Source: GCA-2717185 sp047517345
GTDB lineage: Bacteria > Pseudomonadota > Alphaproteobacteria > UBA8366 > GCA-2717185
Reading direction: 5' to 3'
NCBI GenBank assembly: GCA_047517345.1
Contig: JAKZTB010000106.1
Coordinates: forward strand, 26,863-90,862
DNA: 64,000 nt
A model generated the notes under the pieces. The model was not told the DNA's origin and did no database searches. It saw only the letters and a program-made list of their open reading frames with translations. Position numbers and translations under genes: made by a program. Below are positions 16,248-25,869 of this stretch, one piece after another (positions within the stretch are counted from its first letter, which is position 1; every line of letters starts with the position of its first letter).

Positions 16248-17777
16248 TTATCGAATTCCGTTAATCGCCAGAAATATCAAGGCGGCGATTAACGCCGACG
16301 CGGGCACCGTGATCAGCCAGGCGGCAACGATGGTGGTCAGGTGGCGGCGCCGGACTAGTTTACGCTTCCGCGCTTTTGCCCAACGCCGGACCTCGCGATC
16401 GGATTCCAATTTTCCATTGTCGGTGGATTTTGCATTGGCCGTCGCAGCAATGCCGAGGCGGCGATTGGTAATCGCTTCGCGCAAGAACCCGACGCCGAAC
16501 ACCGCGCCTACGGCGATATGCGTGGAGCTTACCGGCAGGCCCAAGGTCGACGCGATGATCACCGTGATCGAGGCGGACAGCGCCACGCAGAAAGCGCGGA
16601 CCCTGTTAAGTTTGGTGATTTTCTCGCCAACGATTTCAATAATTTTCGGACCAAAGAGCAGTAAACCGACGCAAATGCCGATTGCGCCGATCGCCAATAT
16701 CCAGAGCGGCAGTGTTACTTTCGCCGCCACTTTCCCTTCGGTCGCGGCGCTTACGATCGCAGCCAAGGGGCCGACAGCGTTGGCAACGTCGTTCGAGCCA
16801 TGCGCGAAGGACAGCAGCGCCGCGGCGCAGATCAACGGAATAGTGAACAGGGTGCCGACTGAACGCCGGCGGTTTTCAAGCGTCCCCGCGATCCGGGAAA
16901 TCGCAGTTCTGACAACCGCATAAGCCACCGCAAAGGCGCAAGCGCCAATCAGTACGAGGGTCGGTGCATCGGGCTTCCAGACGCGCTTGAGGCCTTTCAT
17001 GACGAGGTAGACGGAAAAGGCGGCCGCCATGATCCCGACCAGAACCGGTACCCAACGGCGGGCGGCGGCGATCTTGTCGTCCTGGTACAATATTGCGAAT
17101 TTCACAAAGGCCAGGAACGCGGCGGCGACAAAACCGCCGAGGACCGGCGAAATGACCCAGCTGGCGGCAATCTTCAGCATGACGAGCCAGTCCACGGCTG
17201 CGAAACCCGCGGCGGCAATTCCCGCGCCGATGACGCCGCCGACAATAGAATGCGTTGTCGACACCGGCGCCCCGAAAAACGTCGCCATGTTGACCCATAC
17301 CGCCGCTGACAAAAGCGCCGAGAGCATTGCCCAAATAAAAATTGTTTTGTCTGCGAAAGACTCGGGGCTGACGATGCTTTTAGAAATTGTGCTGATGACC
17401 TCGCCGCCCGCGATCAAAGCGCCGGCGGCTTCGAAGACCGCCGCGATGCACAAAGCGCCTACCAATGTAAGCGCCTTCGAACCGACCGCCGGCCCGACAT
17501 TGTTCGCCACGTCGTTCGCACCGATATTCATCGCCATGTAGGCGCCGACCAATGCCGCGACGGTAACGATGGAATTGACCTCGGTGCCGCCGGTCTTGAA
17601 ATAGGCGAAAATCCAGACCGCGAGCAGGAACAGGAACCCGAAACCCATATTCAGGTTTTGTCGGCTGATCCGCGCCGACGCTTTTTCGAGTTGAACGATC
17701 CGCTTCAGATCTTTGTCGACCGTCGTCTTTTTCGCGCCGTTTTTGACGTTTGAAGTCAGGCGGGAGAGAATCGACAT
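16248..17777 (-). CDS. pit: PiT-family inorganic phosphate transporter
   Basis: 509 residues with about 11-12 hydrophobic segments and the duplicated PiT signature: GANDVANNVGPAVGSKAL in the N-terminal half and GSNDVANAVGPLAAIVS in the C-terminal half. These proteins import phosphate as a metal-phosphate complex driven by protons or sodium. A charged cytoplasmic loop (VRRWAKARKRKLVRRRHL) precedes the last helix, and an N-terminal basic extension of about 40 residues is longer than usual. No DUF47 (PhoU-like) partner is adjacent. It stands alone, with 230 bp upstream to the divergent Nudix gene. Confidence 0.9.
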   Translation of the reverse strand: MSILSRLTSNVKNGAKKTTVDKDLKRIVQLEKASARISRQNLNMGFGFLFLLAVWIFAYFKTGGTEVNSIVTVAALVGAYMAMNIGANDVANNVGPAVGSKALTLVGALCIAAVFEAAGALIAGGEVISTISKSIVSPESFADKTIFIWAMLSALLSAAVWVNMATFFGAPVSTTHSIVGGVIGAGIAAAGFAAVDWLVMLKIAASWVISPVLGGFVAAAFLAFVKFAILYQDDKIAAARRWVPVLVGIMAAAFSVYLVMKGLKRVWKPDAPTLVLIGACAFAVAYAVVRTAISRIAGTLENRRRSVGTLFTIPLICAAALLSFAHGSNDVANAVGPLAAIVSAATEGKVAAKVTLPLWILAIGAIGICVGLLLFGPKIIEIVGEKITKLNRVRAFCVALSASITVIIASTLGLPVSSTHIAVGAVFGVGFLREAITNRRLGIAATANAKSTDNGKLESDREVRRWAKARKRKLVRRRHLTTIVAAWLITVPASALIAALIFLAINGIR

Positions 17778-18007
17778 CGGTGTGGGTCCTTGGCGTCAGC
17801 GGAACTGTAACAACAACGGCTTGGGTACAGCCGAAACTTCGGATAGTCCATAATCAGTAAGTGTCTTTTTCAACCCGCAAGCTAGATACTGAAAAATAGG
17901 AGAAAATCAAGCCGATATGCTCTTGACTAGAACATGGAACCAATCGGTCTCGCCGAAAAATACCGAATCTCCTCGATTTTCTAGCACCGGCCGCGGTTGA
18001 ATAACCC

Positions 18008-18442
18008 ATGGTCAAAGAGGCGACAATTCAGCAAGCAGCGGTTTTGCCCTTTGCATACAAAAAGGGGATTTTGAAAATACTGCTAGTAACGTCGATTGGC
18101 GCGAAACGCTGGATCTTGCCGAAAGGACATATCGAACCCGGACTGACGGGCCGCGAATCAGCGGAATTCGAAGCGTTCGAAGAGGCGGGCGTCGTCGGAA
18201 ATACGCAGCCGCGAAGTATCGGTACCTATACCTATCGGAAAAGGCCGGAGAAAGGTGGCGAGCTTTATCGCGTTCGTGTCTTCGCGATGGAAGTCACGCG
18301 TATTCTGGACAAATACCCAGAGAGGGCACTTCGCAAACGCCGATGGATGTCCGTTCGCAAGGCGTCGAAAGCGGTTCAAGAACCAGACCTGAAAACCTTG
18401 ATCGAGCGTTTCGAAAAGGAGCATTCCCAGACCGCTGCGTAA
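18008..18442 (+). CDS. Nudix hydrolase with a degenerate Nudix box
   Basis: 144 residues. The Nudix box lies at about 40-62 (GHIEPGLTGRESAEFEAF, then EEAGV). The core EExG metal-binding glutamates are kept. The Glu after GHIEPG is Leu, as in the diphosphoinositol-polyphosphate-phosphatase-like subgroup, and the Arg of 'RE' is Phe. This subgroup cleaves nucleoside or inositol diphosphates linked to a moiety X. There is only a weak ribosome site before ATG 18008. It ends 17 bp before the convergent SDR gene. Confidence 0.82.
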   Translation: MVKEATIQQAAVLPFAYKKGILKILLVTSIGAKRWILPKGHIEPGLTGRESAEFEAFEEAGVVGNTQPRSIGTYTYRKRPEKGGELYRVRVFAMEVTRILDKYPERALRKRRWMSVRKASKAVQEPDLKTLIERFEKEHSQTAA

Positions 18443-18459
18443 CCGCGGCACCGTCTCGC

Positions 18460-19221
18460 TTAGAACTGCACGCGAGTCGTGGCGGCGCCGTCGACGATCA
18501 CGTTCGTACCGCTGATATAGCTCGCTGCCGGGCTGGCGAGAAATACCACGGCGTTCGCGACTTCCTCCGGCGTGCCCAGGCGGCCCATCGGATTTCGCGC
18601 CACCGCGGCTTCGTATGCCTCGGGGGCTTCGCGCTTGCGGACATCCCATACGCCGCCCTCGAAAAATATCGCACCAGGCGAGACCGTGTTCGCGCGAATG
18701 CCTTTCGCGCCCAAATTGGTGCTCAAGCCCGACAGGTAGTTGATCAGTGCCGCCTTTACGCCGCTATAGGCCCGCACCCCGCCGGAAGTGGTAACGGCGG
18801 CGGTGCTGGATATGCCGACGATCGATCCCGCTTCCGAACGCTCCAGGAACGGCAATGCCGCTTCGACCGCGCGAACGGTGCCCAGAATGTCGACCTCCAA
18901 TCCGGAACGCCAGGCTTCCGTGCCGGCGGAACCGGCCAAGGCGCTGGCATTGGCGACGAGGATATCGAGCCCGCCGAGCGACTCCGCCGTCTCGCCAATC
19001 CAGCCGCGCAATCCTGCGTCATCGGATACGTCGACCGCGCCGCCGATCACGGTTGCGCCTCTACCAGACAGCGCTGCAACGGCATCGTCGGTTTGCGCCT
19101 TGTCGCGGGCACAGAGTCCGACAGCGCAACCTTCCGCCGCCAGTAGGTCGACGATTTTGCGTCCGATCCCGCGGGTGCCGCCGGTGACGATCGCCCGTTT
19201 GCCCGCCAACCCCAGATCCAT
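18460..19221 (-). CDS. SDR-family oxidoreductase
   Basis: 253 residues, classical short-chain dehydrogenase. The Rossmann glycine motif is in KRAIVTGGTRGIGRKIVDLL, NAS replaces NNAG after the fourth strand, a serine is in GISSTAAV, and the YxxxK motif is in RAYSGVKAALINY. The C-terminal NVIVDGAATTRVQF ending is typical of FabG-like enzymes. ATG 19221 is preceded by GGGAGGATAG; the open frame continues 12 codons further upstream without a better site. Substrate unknown. The next gene upstream (cNMP domain) ends 38 bp away on the same strand. Confidence 0.85.
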   Translation of the reverse strand: MDLGLAGKRAIVTGGTRGIGRKIVDLLAAEGCAVGLCARDKAQTDDAVAALSGRGATVIGGAVDVSDDAGLRGWIGETAESLGGLDILVANASALAGSAGTEAWRSGLEVDILGTVRAVEAALPFLERSEAGSIVGISSTAAVTTSGGVRAYSGVKAALINYLSGLSTNLGAKGIRANTVSPGAIFFEGGVWDVRKREAPEAYEAAVARNPMGRLGTPEEVANAVVFLASPAASYISGTNVIVDGAATTRVQF

Positions 19222-19258
19222 TCTATCCTCCCGTTTGATACGCTGTTTTGGATACACC

Positions 19259-19828
19259 TCAGCCGACGATCTGACCGCGCAACCGGCTGACGAGGGTTCC
19301 GATAATGTGGCTGATCAAGCGGTCCTCTTCGGCAAGCCACGACAGGCGTTTTTTGAACATTTCCTGCGGTACGACGTAGACCGCTGTGTCTTTCAAGGCG
19401 GTGGCCGTTGCGACGCGTGGCTCGTCGTCGACCAGAGCCATCTCGCCGAACACTTCGCCGCGACCGAGCGTCGCAATGACGACCGTTTCCTTGCCTTCGC
19501 CAACGGAAATCTGGACTTCTCCGGAAACGATGACAAAGGCCTCGTCGCCTAGTTCGGACTCGCGGAATATGATGTCGCCGTCGTTGAAGGTCCGGCTATT
19601 TCGGTCCTGGGTGCTTTTCACAGGCGCAGGTTCCTTCGGAGAAGCGACATTTGCTTCGCGACCGACCCTTTTGGCGCTGTCATTCTTGTCCAGAAACCCA
19701 TCGAGCTTCTTGGCGATAAGGGCGTTGATTTCCCGCCCCAATGCATCGTCGCCGACGCGAAGCCGCAAATCGTCCACCGTTTCGGCCAACGCCTCGCGCG
19801 AGCTGTTGGCGGGCAGCAGCTCCGACAA
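19259..19828 (-). CDS. Cyclic-nucleotide-binding-domain segment, likely C-terminal part of the upstream gene
   Basis: 189 residues from a weak TTG. Residues about 80-180 form a cNMP-binding beta roll (FNDGDIIFRESELGDEAFVI, then the phosphate-binding GEVFGEMALVDDEPRVATAT, then a C-terminal helix). There is no attached output domain. No convincing ribosome site precedes the TTG. The frame is the same as the 19853-21118 gene and separated from it only by one TAG (19853-19855) and eight codons. The simplest reading is that this is the C-terminal sensor domain of a single 619-residue protein interrupted by a nonsense codon; separate translation cannot be excluded. Confidence 0.65.
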   Translation of the reverse strand: MSELLPANSSREALAETVDDLRLRVGDDALGREINALIAKKLDGFLDKNDSAKRVGREANVASPKEPAPVKSTQDRNSRTFNDGDIIFRESELGDEAFVIVSGEVQISVGEGKETVVIATLGRGEVFGEMALVDDEPRVATATALKDTAVYVVPQEMFKKRLSWLAEEDRLISHIIGTLVSRLRGQIVG

Positions 19829-19852
19829 TGCGGTAATCGGTTCGACGATTTC

Positions 19853-21118
19853 CTATAGCCGTGTCAGGACCGAGGATTGGTATTTATGTCCAAATTCCGA
19901 CCGGCTTAGGTCCAACAGGTAGCCCATCTTGGCCGTGGCCGTGGGCAGCATTCCGAGAATGAAGGCGATTCCCTCATCGGCGGACAAATCGCTATCAGTG
20001 TTTCCCATGACGATCCGCGCGCGCCGGGTGACCGCTTCGCTGATCGCCGTGCCGCCGTTCAGCCCGGCATGCGCGATCAGATCCTTTACCAGATCGGGAA
20101 AGGCGGCTTTGTCCGTATCTTCGTCTTCGCGCGTTAACGGATTGGTTCCCGACGTCTCGCGCGCCACCCTCTCAAGCAGCACCTTGCGCGTTTCCCGCAT
20201 CGGGAAATTTTTCAAGACCGCGTTGAGCCGCGCCAGTTGGGAGTCGCGGCTATGTCTGGCCTTGAAACGTCCGGCGCTCAGCTGCGCCATCATGCGCAAG
20301 GCGGTGACGAGGTCGGGCTGCGACCCGAGAATCTCCATGACGGCATTCGATCCGTCCATGATCTCGGCGCAGATTTCGTCCAGATATCCGCCCGCTTCTT
20401 CGTCAGGGCGCTTGTACAGCAGATCGAGGGCGAGGTTGAGTTTTGCCTGCCAATCCAAAGCTTGTCCGAAATAGGCGGCAAGTACCGCACAGATGTGAAA
20501 GGGGCGTGCGTCTTCTGAAAAAGACGTTCCGATCACCCGTAGCGTCGGCGTCAATCCATCGTCGCTTAATATCGAAACGAAGCGCTCCGTGCTCCGCAGG
20601 TCTCTCGTTTCGTCGAATAGTTGCGTTGCCAGCTTGTATAATATGTCGATGCGGGGCTGCGCCGCTTCGCCCAAGGCGCGGGATTGAACGGAGGCGACTT
20701 TGTGAATGGCCTGGTCGAACAGGCGTTCGGTATGGCGAAGGTCGCGCAAATGATTGTGGTTGTGCAGGACTTCGAGCGCCGTCAGATTGTACTTGTCCAG
20801 ATATTTCCGCAGCACCCGGCCGGCGGATTTTCGGGCTTCGAAGGACGTAAGATCGACGAGTTCTTCGCAAACCGAGGCCTCGTCGATCGGCGAAATTGTG
20901 ATCGGTTTGTCGGGTTGCGCGGCGCACTCTTGCTGGAATATCACCTCTTCGCGATAGTTGCCGGTCTCCCGCGTCACGCGGACGGAGTTGTGCTGATTGC
21001 TTTTTAACAATATCTGGGCACGCGACATGGCGACGGTCTGCGCCACGTGAATCGAATCGATGATCCAGCGGTTGCCGGTACCGGTCTGGACTTCGTATTT
21101 TATCTCACGCTGCGGCAT
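19853..21118 (-). CDS. Conserved hypothetical protein, N-terminal part of a putative cNMP-binding protein
   Basis: 421 residues that I do not recognise. An N-terminal beta-rich module (about 1-65, REIKYEVQTGTGNRWIIDS...) is followed by a long helical region (about 80-421), soluble and without membrane segments or signal peptide. The TAG at 19853 would be a Gln codon (CAG) after one transition. Reading through it gives RLQEIVEPITALSELL and joins the cNMP-binding module. A cytoplasmic signalling role in which the helical body responds to cAMP/cGMP is an inference from that domain only. Confidence 0.6.
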   Translation of the reverse strand: MPQREIKYEVQTGTGNRWIIDSIHVAQTVAMSRAQILLKSNQHNSVRVTRETGNYREEVIFQQECAAQPDKPITISPIDEASVCEELVDLTSFEARKSAGRVLRKYLDKYNLTALEVLHNHNHLRDLRHTERLFDQAIHKVASVQSRALGEAAQPRIDILYKLATQLFDETRDLRSTERFVSILSDDGLTPTLRVIGTSFSEDARPFHICAVLAAYFGQALDWQAKLNLALDLLYKRPDEEAGGYLDEICAEIMDGSNAVMEILGSQPDLVTALRMMAQLSAGRFKARHSRDSQLARLNAVLKNFPMRETRKVLLERVARETSGTNPLTREDEDTDKAAFPDLVKDLIAHAGLNGGTAISEAVTRRARIVMGNTDSDLSADEGIAFILGMLPTATAKMGYLLDLSRSEFGHKYQSSVLTRL

Positions 21119-21145
21119 CGATTTCCGTGCTCTGTAATTTTTGAT

Positions 21146-22525
21146 TTAAGCCGCGAATGAGCGGTCTTGATCGGCGCGCAAGCGCCACAAATCTGAACTG
21201 TCCGGTGGTTCGATCATGTCGATGGTGACGACAGTCCCTGCCGGAACGTCCCGTGTCAGTGGACGTCCGGCCGCCAAGTAGTACGGCGCCGGGTTGCCGG
21301 AAACGGCTGCAGCGGATTCGACGAGCAAGGGTTCTAATCCGGCGACCTCGTGATGGTGATGATCGGTGATCATCAGCGTTTCGCCGGCCCGCCAATCGCG
21401 GTTCGTGCGGGCGACCAGGTCGACGACCGGCTTCGGTTCGGCGCCGCCGGTCGGGTGCCCCAGCAGAGCGGCGGATAGGATCGAAATCGGCGCTTCGACG
21501 CCCAGCAGATGCGAGGGGTTGTAGAGCATCGCGTGGCTGCCCGACCGGCTGACGGGGATCCCTTTGCCGCGCAGGACCTCCCAGGTTTCCGGACTGTCGC
21601 AGCGCACGACGACGAAGACGCCGCCGGCGAAGCTCTGCTCATCCGGGCGGCGCAGGCAGTTGAACACGTCTATGACGCCGGTATTGGACAGCAGCCCGCC
21701 CTCGGTGCGTGGCCGAAAGATGTCGGGCACCTCGACGGCGCGCGCGACGGGGACGTGGAATGATGGCGTGTCCGGCCGCAGCCCCGTGGCGTTCGCCACG
21801 ATGCCCATCTCGCAGAGGTCCGGAACGGTACGTTGCGGCACCGCGGCCAATATCTCCGCCCGCGCCGCCAAGGTTGTTTCGACAGAGTCATCTTGAAGCG
21901 TCCAATATTCGTTTAGGCCGGGCGCTGCGTATTCGGTCGTCTACCAGGCCAGCGTTTCCGGGTCGAAGACGAAATCGTACTCGCTCGACTTGCCGGCGCA
22001 GACCACGTCGAGGCCGAGCAGCCGCGCCCATGTAAAGAGCCCGACTAATAAACTCGGTTGGTCACCTTCCACCAACGTGGCGACCAGGCCCGCGTCGCGT
22101 GCCTTGCGCGACAGCAGCGGACCGATCACGGATTCCGCTTCCTTGGAGGCCAGGACGAGATGCTTGCCGTTTTCGATCGCGGCCTCGCCGCTGGAAGCAG
22201 CCGCTTCCGGGTTCCCGGTGGCTTCGACGATGACGTCGAGTGGCAGCTTCATCAGCAACGCCGCATCAGGGACCACGACCAGCGTTCCGGCTTCTAGCGC
22301 CCGATTTGCTTCGGCCTCGTTCTCGCACACCAAAACGTCGGTAATGCCGTTCGCGCGACAGGCGGCAAGGGCTTGATCCACATCGCGGTCGCAGATCGCC
22401 GGCAGGGACAGCAAGGGGATCGCGTTTGCCTGGGCGATCAGCGAGGCGCCGAACTGCCCGACGCCGATCAGGCCGGCGCGGACCACCCTGTCGCCGAAAC
22501 CGGCGAAAAGCCTCTCGTAGTTCAT
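21146..22525 (-). pseudogene. NAD(P)-binding homoserine-dehydrogenase-like/SAF-domain protein, interrupted by TAG
   Basis: A 459-residue protein split by a single in-frame TAG at 21941-21943. The first part (from ATG 22525) has a Rossmann start VRAGLIGVGQFGASLIAQAN and a dehydrogenase-like catalytic stretch (VIVEATGNPEAAASSGEAAI). The second part continues in the same frame with PQRTVPDLCEMGIVANATGL, YNPSHLLGVEAPISI and a SAF-like C-terminus. The fused layout matches a family annotated as oxidoreductase/SAF domain or FlgA-like, with no firmly known reaction. CAG-to-TAG would explain the stop. A truncated first half would lack the C-terminal domain, so the gene is probably inactive unless the stop is an error or read through. 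Confidence 0.72.
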
Positions 22526-22665
22526 GCAAGCCCCTCTTCGCCGGACGAACCGCACCACCATAACTGAATCGGCGCATGCAGGTAAGCCGCGCAGCGTGTC
22601 GATCTTGACCGCGCCGGTTCGTTCGGTGCCAACTGCTTTACCTTCGATTTCTGCCAGGCAATAGA

Positions 22666-23457
22666 ATGTCCGACGCGCGTGAAACGATAAATCCCGTCCC
22701 CGACTTCCGTCTCGACGGCCGTACAGCATTGGTATCCGGGGCCAGCCGTGGGTTAGGGGTCGGTATGGCAAAGGGGCTCGCGCAAGCCGGCGCCCGGGTC
22801 GTGCTGATGAGCCGAACCCGCTCCGAATTGGAATTGGTTGCGGCGGAAATCGGGGACGCTGGCGGGGACGCGGCGGTGTTGGTCTGCGACGTCACCGACA
22901 CGGCAGCGGTCCGCAAGGCGATAGGCGATCTTCCGGCACTCGACATACTGGTGAACAATGCGGGCACCAATATTCCGCAGCCCTTCATCGATGTGGAAAG
23001 CGCCGCACTCGACACCATGCTGGAATTGAACGTGCGCGCCGCCTTCATCGTCGCCCAGGCGGCCGTGAACCGGATGTTGCAGGATTCGGATCGCGCGGCG
23101 CGCGGCGGCGCGGTGGTCAACATCTCGTCGCAGCTCGGAAGGGTCGCGCTGCGCGGCCGAAGTGTCTACACCATGACCAAGCACGCGGTCGAAGGGCTGA
23201 CCAAATCCATGGCAATCGAACTGGCGCCGCACCGTATCCGGGTCAATGCGGTCGGGCCGACCTGGGTCGAAACGCCGATGACCGGGCCCGCGCTCGCCGA
23301 TCCGGACTTCCGGGCGGAGATCATCGGCAGCATCCCGATGGGGCATCTGGCGCAGATCGACGACATCGTCGGCGCCGTCGTCTTTCTGGCGTCGCCCGCG
23401 GCATCGATGATCACGGGCGCGAGCCTGGTCGTCGACGGTGGCTGGACGGCGCGGTGA
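22666..23457 (+). CDS. SDR-family oxidoreductase
   Basis: 263 residues. TGxxxGxG-type motif as ALVSGASRGLGVGMAKGLAQ, NNAG in ILVNNAGTN, serine in VNISSQLGRV, YxxxK in SVYTMTKHAVEGL, and the usual ITGASLVVDGGWTAR end. Catalytic tetrad intact, so a functional NAD(P)-dependent alcohol/ketone oxidoreductase (FabG/gluconate 5-dehydrogenase-like) is likely. It precedes the broken molybdenum hydroxylase gene by 39 bp on the same strand and may share a transcript with it. Confidence 0.86.
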   Translation: MSDARETINPVPDFRLDGRTALVSGASRGLGVGMAKGLAQAGARVVLMSRTRSELELVAAEIGDAGGDAAVLVCDVTDTAAVRKAIGDLPALDILVNNAGTNIPQPFIDVESAALDTMLELNVRAAFIVAQAAVNRMLQDSDRAARGGAVVNISSQLGRVALRGRSVYTMTKHAVEGLTKSMAIELAPHRIRVNAVGPTWVETPMTGPALADPDFRAEIIGSIPMGHLAQIDDIVGAVVFLASPAASMITGASLVVDGGWTAR

Positions 23458-23496
23458 GGACCGCGTGAAGGCGCCTGGTATAGCGCGGTCCGAAGC

Positions 23497-25845
23497 ATGA
23501 CCTTCCAGGCGCCCATCGGGTCTCCGTTGCCGCGCGACCGCGCCAAGCGTTTGCTGGCCGGCCGGGGGCAATATGTCGACGACATCGAGCTGCCGCGCCT
23601 ATTGCATCTGGCTTTCGTCCGGTCGCCCTATCCGCATGCGCGGGTCTTGGCGATAGATTCCGTCGAGGCCTCAGCCATGCCGGGCGTGACTCGTGTCGTG
23701 ATCGCAAAAGATTTGGCACATGTCGTGTCATCCTGGCGCGGAATCCACAATCTGTTTCCGGACATGAAGGCACCGGAACAGCATGTCCTTGCCGCCGATA
23801 TCGCGCGCTGGCAGGGCGAGGCGGTCGCCGCGGTCGTCGCGCGCAGCCGCGCAGAGGCGGAAGATGCGGCGGAGCAGGTTGTTGTGGACTGGCAGGAACT
23901 GCCGGCCGTCAGCGATGCAGAATCGGCATTGAGCTCGGCGGCGCCGATCCACGAAACCTTGGGCGACAATCTCGCCTTTGCGACGGAGGTATCCCAAGGG
24001 GATACAGAGGCCGCGTTCGAGGCCGCGCGTCTTGTCGTCGAGCGCCAATTCCGTTTCAACCGGCACACCGGCGTCAGTCTGGAACCGCGCGGTGTGATCG
24101 CCGACTACGATCCCGCATCGGACCGGCTGACCGTTCACCAATCGCATCAGACACCGCATCAGCAGCAGGACCTCTACGCCCACCTGCTCGATATCCCGGA
24201 GCAAAATGTGCGGGTGATCTGTCCCGATGTCGGCGGCGCGTTCGGGCTCAAGCATCATCTCTACCCGGACGAGCTGGCCGCCTGTGCGGTGTCGAAGCTG
24301 CTTGGCCGCCCGGTCAAATTCATCGCCGACCGGCTCGAATCCTTCCTGTCCGACATCCATTGCCGCGATCATTCGGTCGCCGCGCGTATGGCGTTCAGCG
24401 AGCAAGGCGACATCGTCGGCCTGGACGTCGACGACCTGTTCCATGCCGGCGCGTATTCGCAATACCCGCGGTCCAGCATTGCCGAGGGCAACCAGATCAT
24501 CCGGCTTTGTGGCGTCCCCTACCGGCACGGCCATTACCGCGCCGCGGTGCGCATGGCCTATCTCAACAAGTCGCTGCTGGGCCATATCCGCTCGGTCGGG
24601 CACCCCATCGCCTGCGCGGTGACCGAGCAGCTTATCGAGCTGGGTGCGAAACGGCTCGGTCTCGACGCGATCGCGCTGCGGCCGCGCGCCTATCTGCGCG
24701 ACGAGGATTTCCCGATCACGTCGCCGGGCGGCATCGCGCTGGAGCGGTTGTCGTTCCACGGTTGTCTCGACCGCGCGCTGGAGCGCGTGGATGTGGACGC
24801 GTTCCGCACGGAACAGGCGCAGCTTCGCGAAGATGGCGTTTATCGCGGGATCGGCTTCGCGACCTTCGTCGACCTGACGGCTATAGGCCCCGAATATTAC
24901 GGCGAAGGCGGGCAGCATATCAGCGCGCAGGAGACCTGCATCCTGCGCCTCGAAGCGTCCGGCGGCATCCGTTGCTATACCGGCGCGACCGATCAGGGGC
25001 AGGGCATCGACAGCGGCATCCAGCAGGTCGTGGCGGGGATCGTCGGCGTGTCCGTGGATGACGTCAAGGTGAACAGCGGCGACAGCGAAATGTGTCCGGT
25101 CGGCGGCGGATCGTGGGGCTCGCGCGGCGCGGCGCTCGCCGGCGAGGCGGCATTGCGGGCGGGCCGTGAACTGCGGCAGAACATCCTCAATATTGCCGGT
25201 GTCCTGCTGCAGAAATCCGCGGAATCGCTGGATATTCGCGAAGGCGCGGTGGTCGATGCGCAAAGCGGCGCGGCGCATATGACGCTCGACGAGGTCGCCT
25301 CGGTCGGCCATTTCAAGCCCTAAATAGTTCCCGACGGCGTGTCGGCCGACCTGACCGTCACGGGCCGGTATGCGAGCCGAGACAGGATGTTCCTGCCGGC
25401 GAACGGACTGCATGTCGCGATCGTCGAGGTCGATACGGATACCGGGCTGGTGGCCTTCCGGCGCTATCTCGTTGTGCACGATTGCGGGCGGCTGCTCAAT
25501 CCCCTGCTGGTCGAGGAGCAGATCCGCGGCGGCGTGGTGCAGGGGATCGGCGGCGCGCTGTACGAGGAATTCCTCTACGATGGCGCCGGGTATCTGCGCA
25601 ACGGGACGCTGGCGGACTATCTGGTGCCGATGGCGGCGGAAATGCCGGATATCGAGGTCGAGCATCTCGAAACGCCGACCGCAACCTCGGAGCTGGGTGC
25701 GAAGGGCGCGGGCGAGGCCGGCACGACCGGCGCCATGGGCGCGGTGCTGAACGCGGTCAACGATGCGCTTTCGCTCTTCGATGTTACGCTGAGCGAAGTG
25801 CCGCTAACGCCGCCACGGATATTGCATGCCCTCGGCAAGGTCTGA
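23497..25845 (+). pseudogene. Xanthine dehydrogenase/CO dehydrogenase-type molybdopterin subunit, interrupted by TAA
   Basis: A 782-codon molybdenum-hydroxylase large subunit with an in-frame TAA at 25321-25323. Upstream of it: the N-terminal aldehyde-oxidase a/b hammerhead domain (GRGQYVDDIELPRLLHLAF) and molybdopterin-binding segments, including DVGGAFGLKHHLYP and PVGGGSWGSRG. Downstream in the same frame: FLPANGLHVAIVEVDTDTG, the HDCGRLLNPLLVEEQ segment and the ELGAKGAGEAGTTGAMG block holding the catalytic glutamate. The stop separates the active-site Glu from the rest, so the truncated 608-residue product should be inactive. CAA-to-TAA would explain it. No FAD or 2Fe-2S subunit genes lie nearby. 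Confidence 0.8.
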
Positions 25846-25869
25846 CGGCGGGTTAGGAAAGGAGACACC

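Noticed and set aside
17778..18007. PHO-box upstream of the PiT gene
   Set aside because: No pair of properly spaced 7-bp repeats could be found.
19853..25323. Stop-codon reassignment (TAG or TAA read as Gln) as an explanation for the three in-frame stops
   Set aside because: Many intact genes in the window end normally in TAA or TAG without readable extensions, so recoding is unlikely.
25321..25323. Selenocysteine or pyrrolysine insertion at in-frame stops
   Set aside because: The stops are TAA and TAG, no SECIS-like structure is evident, and the positions match Gln rather than Cys in the family pattern.
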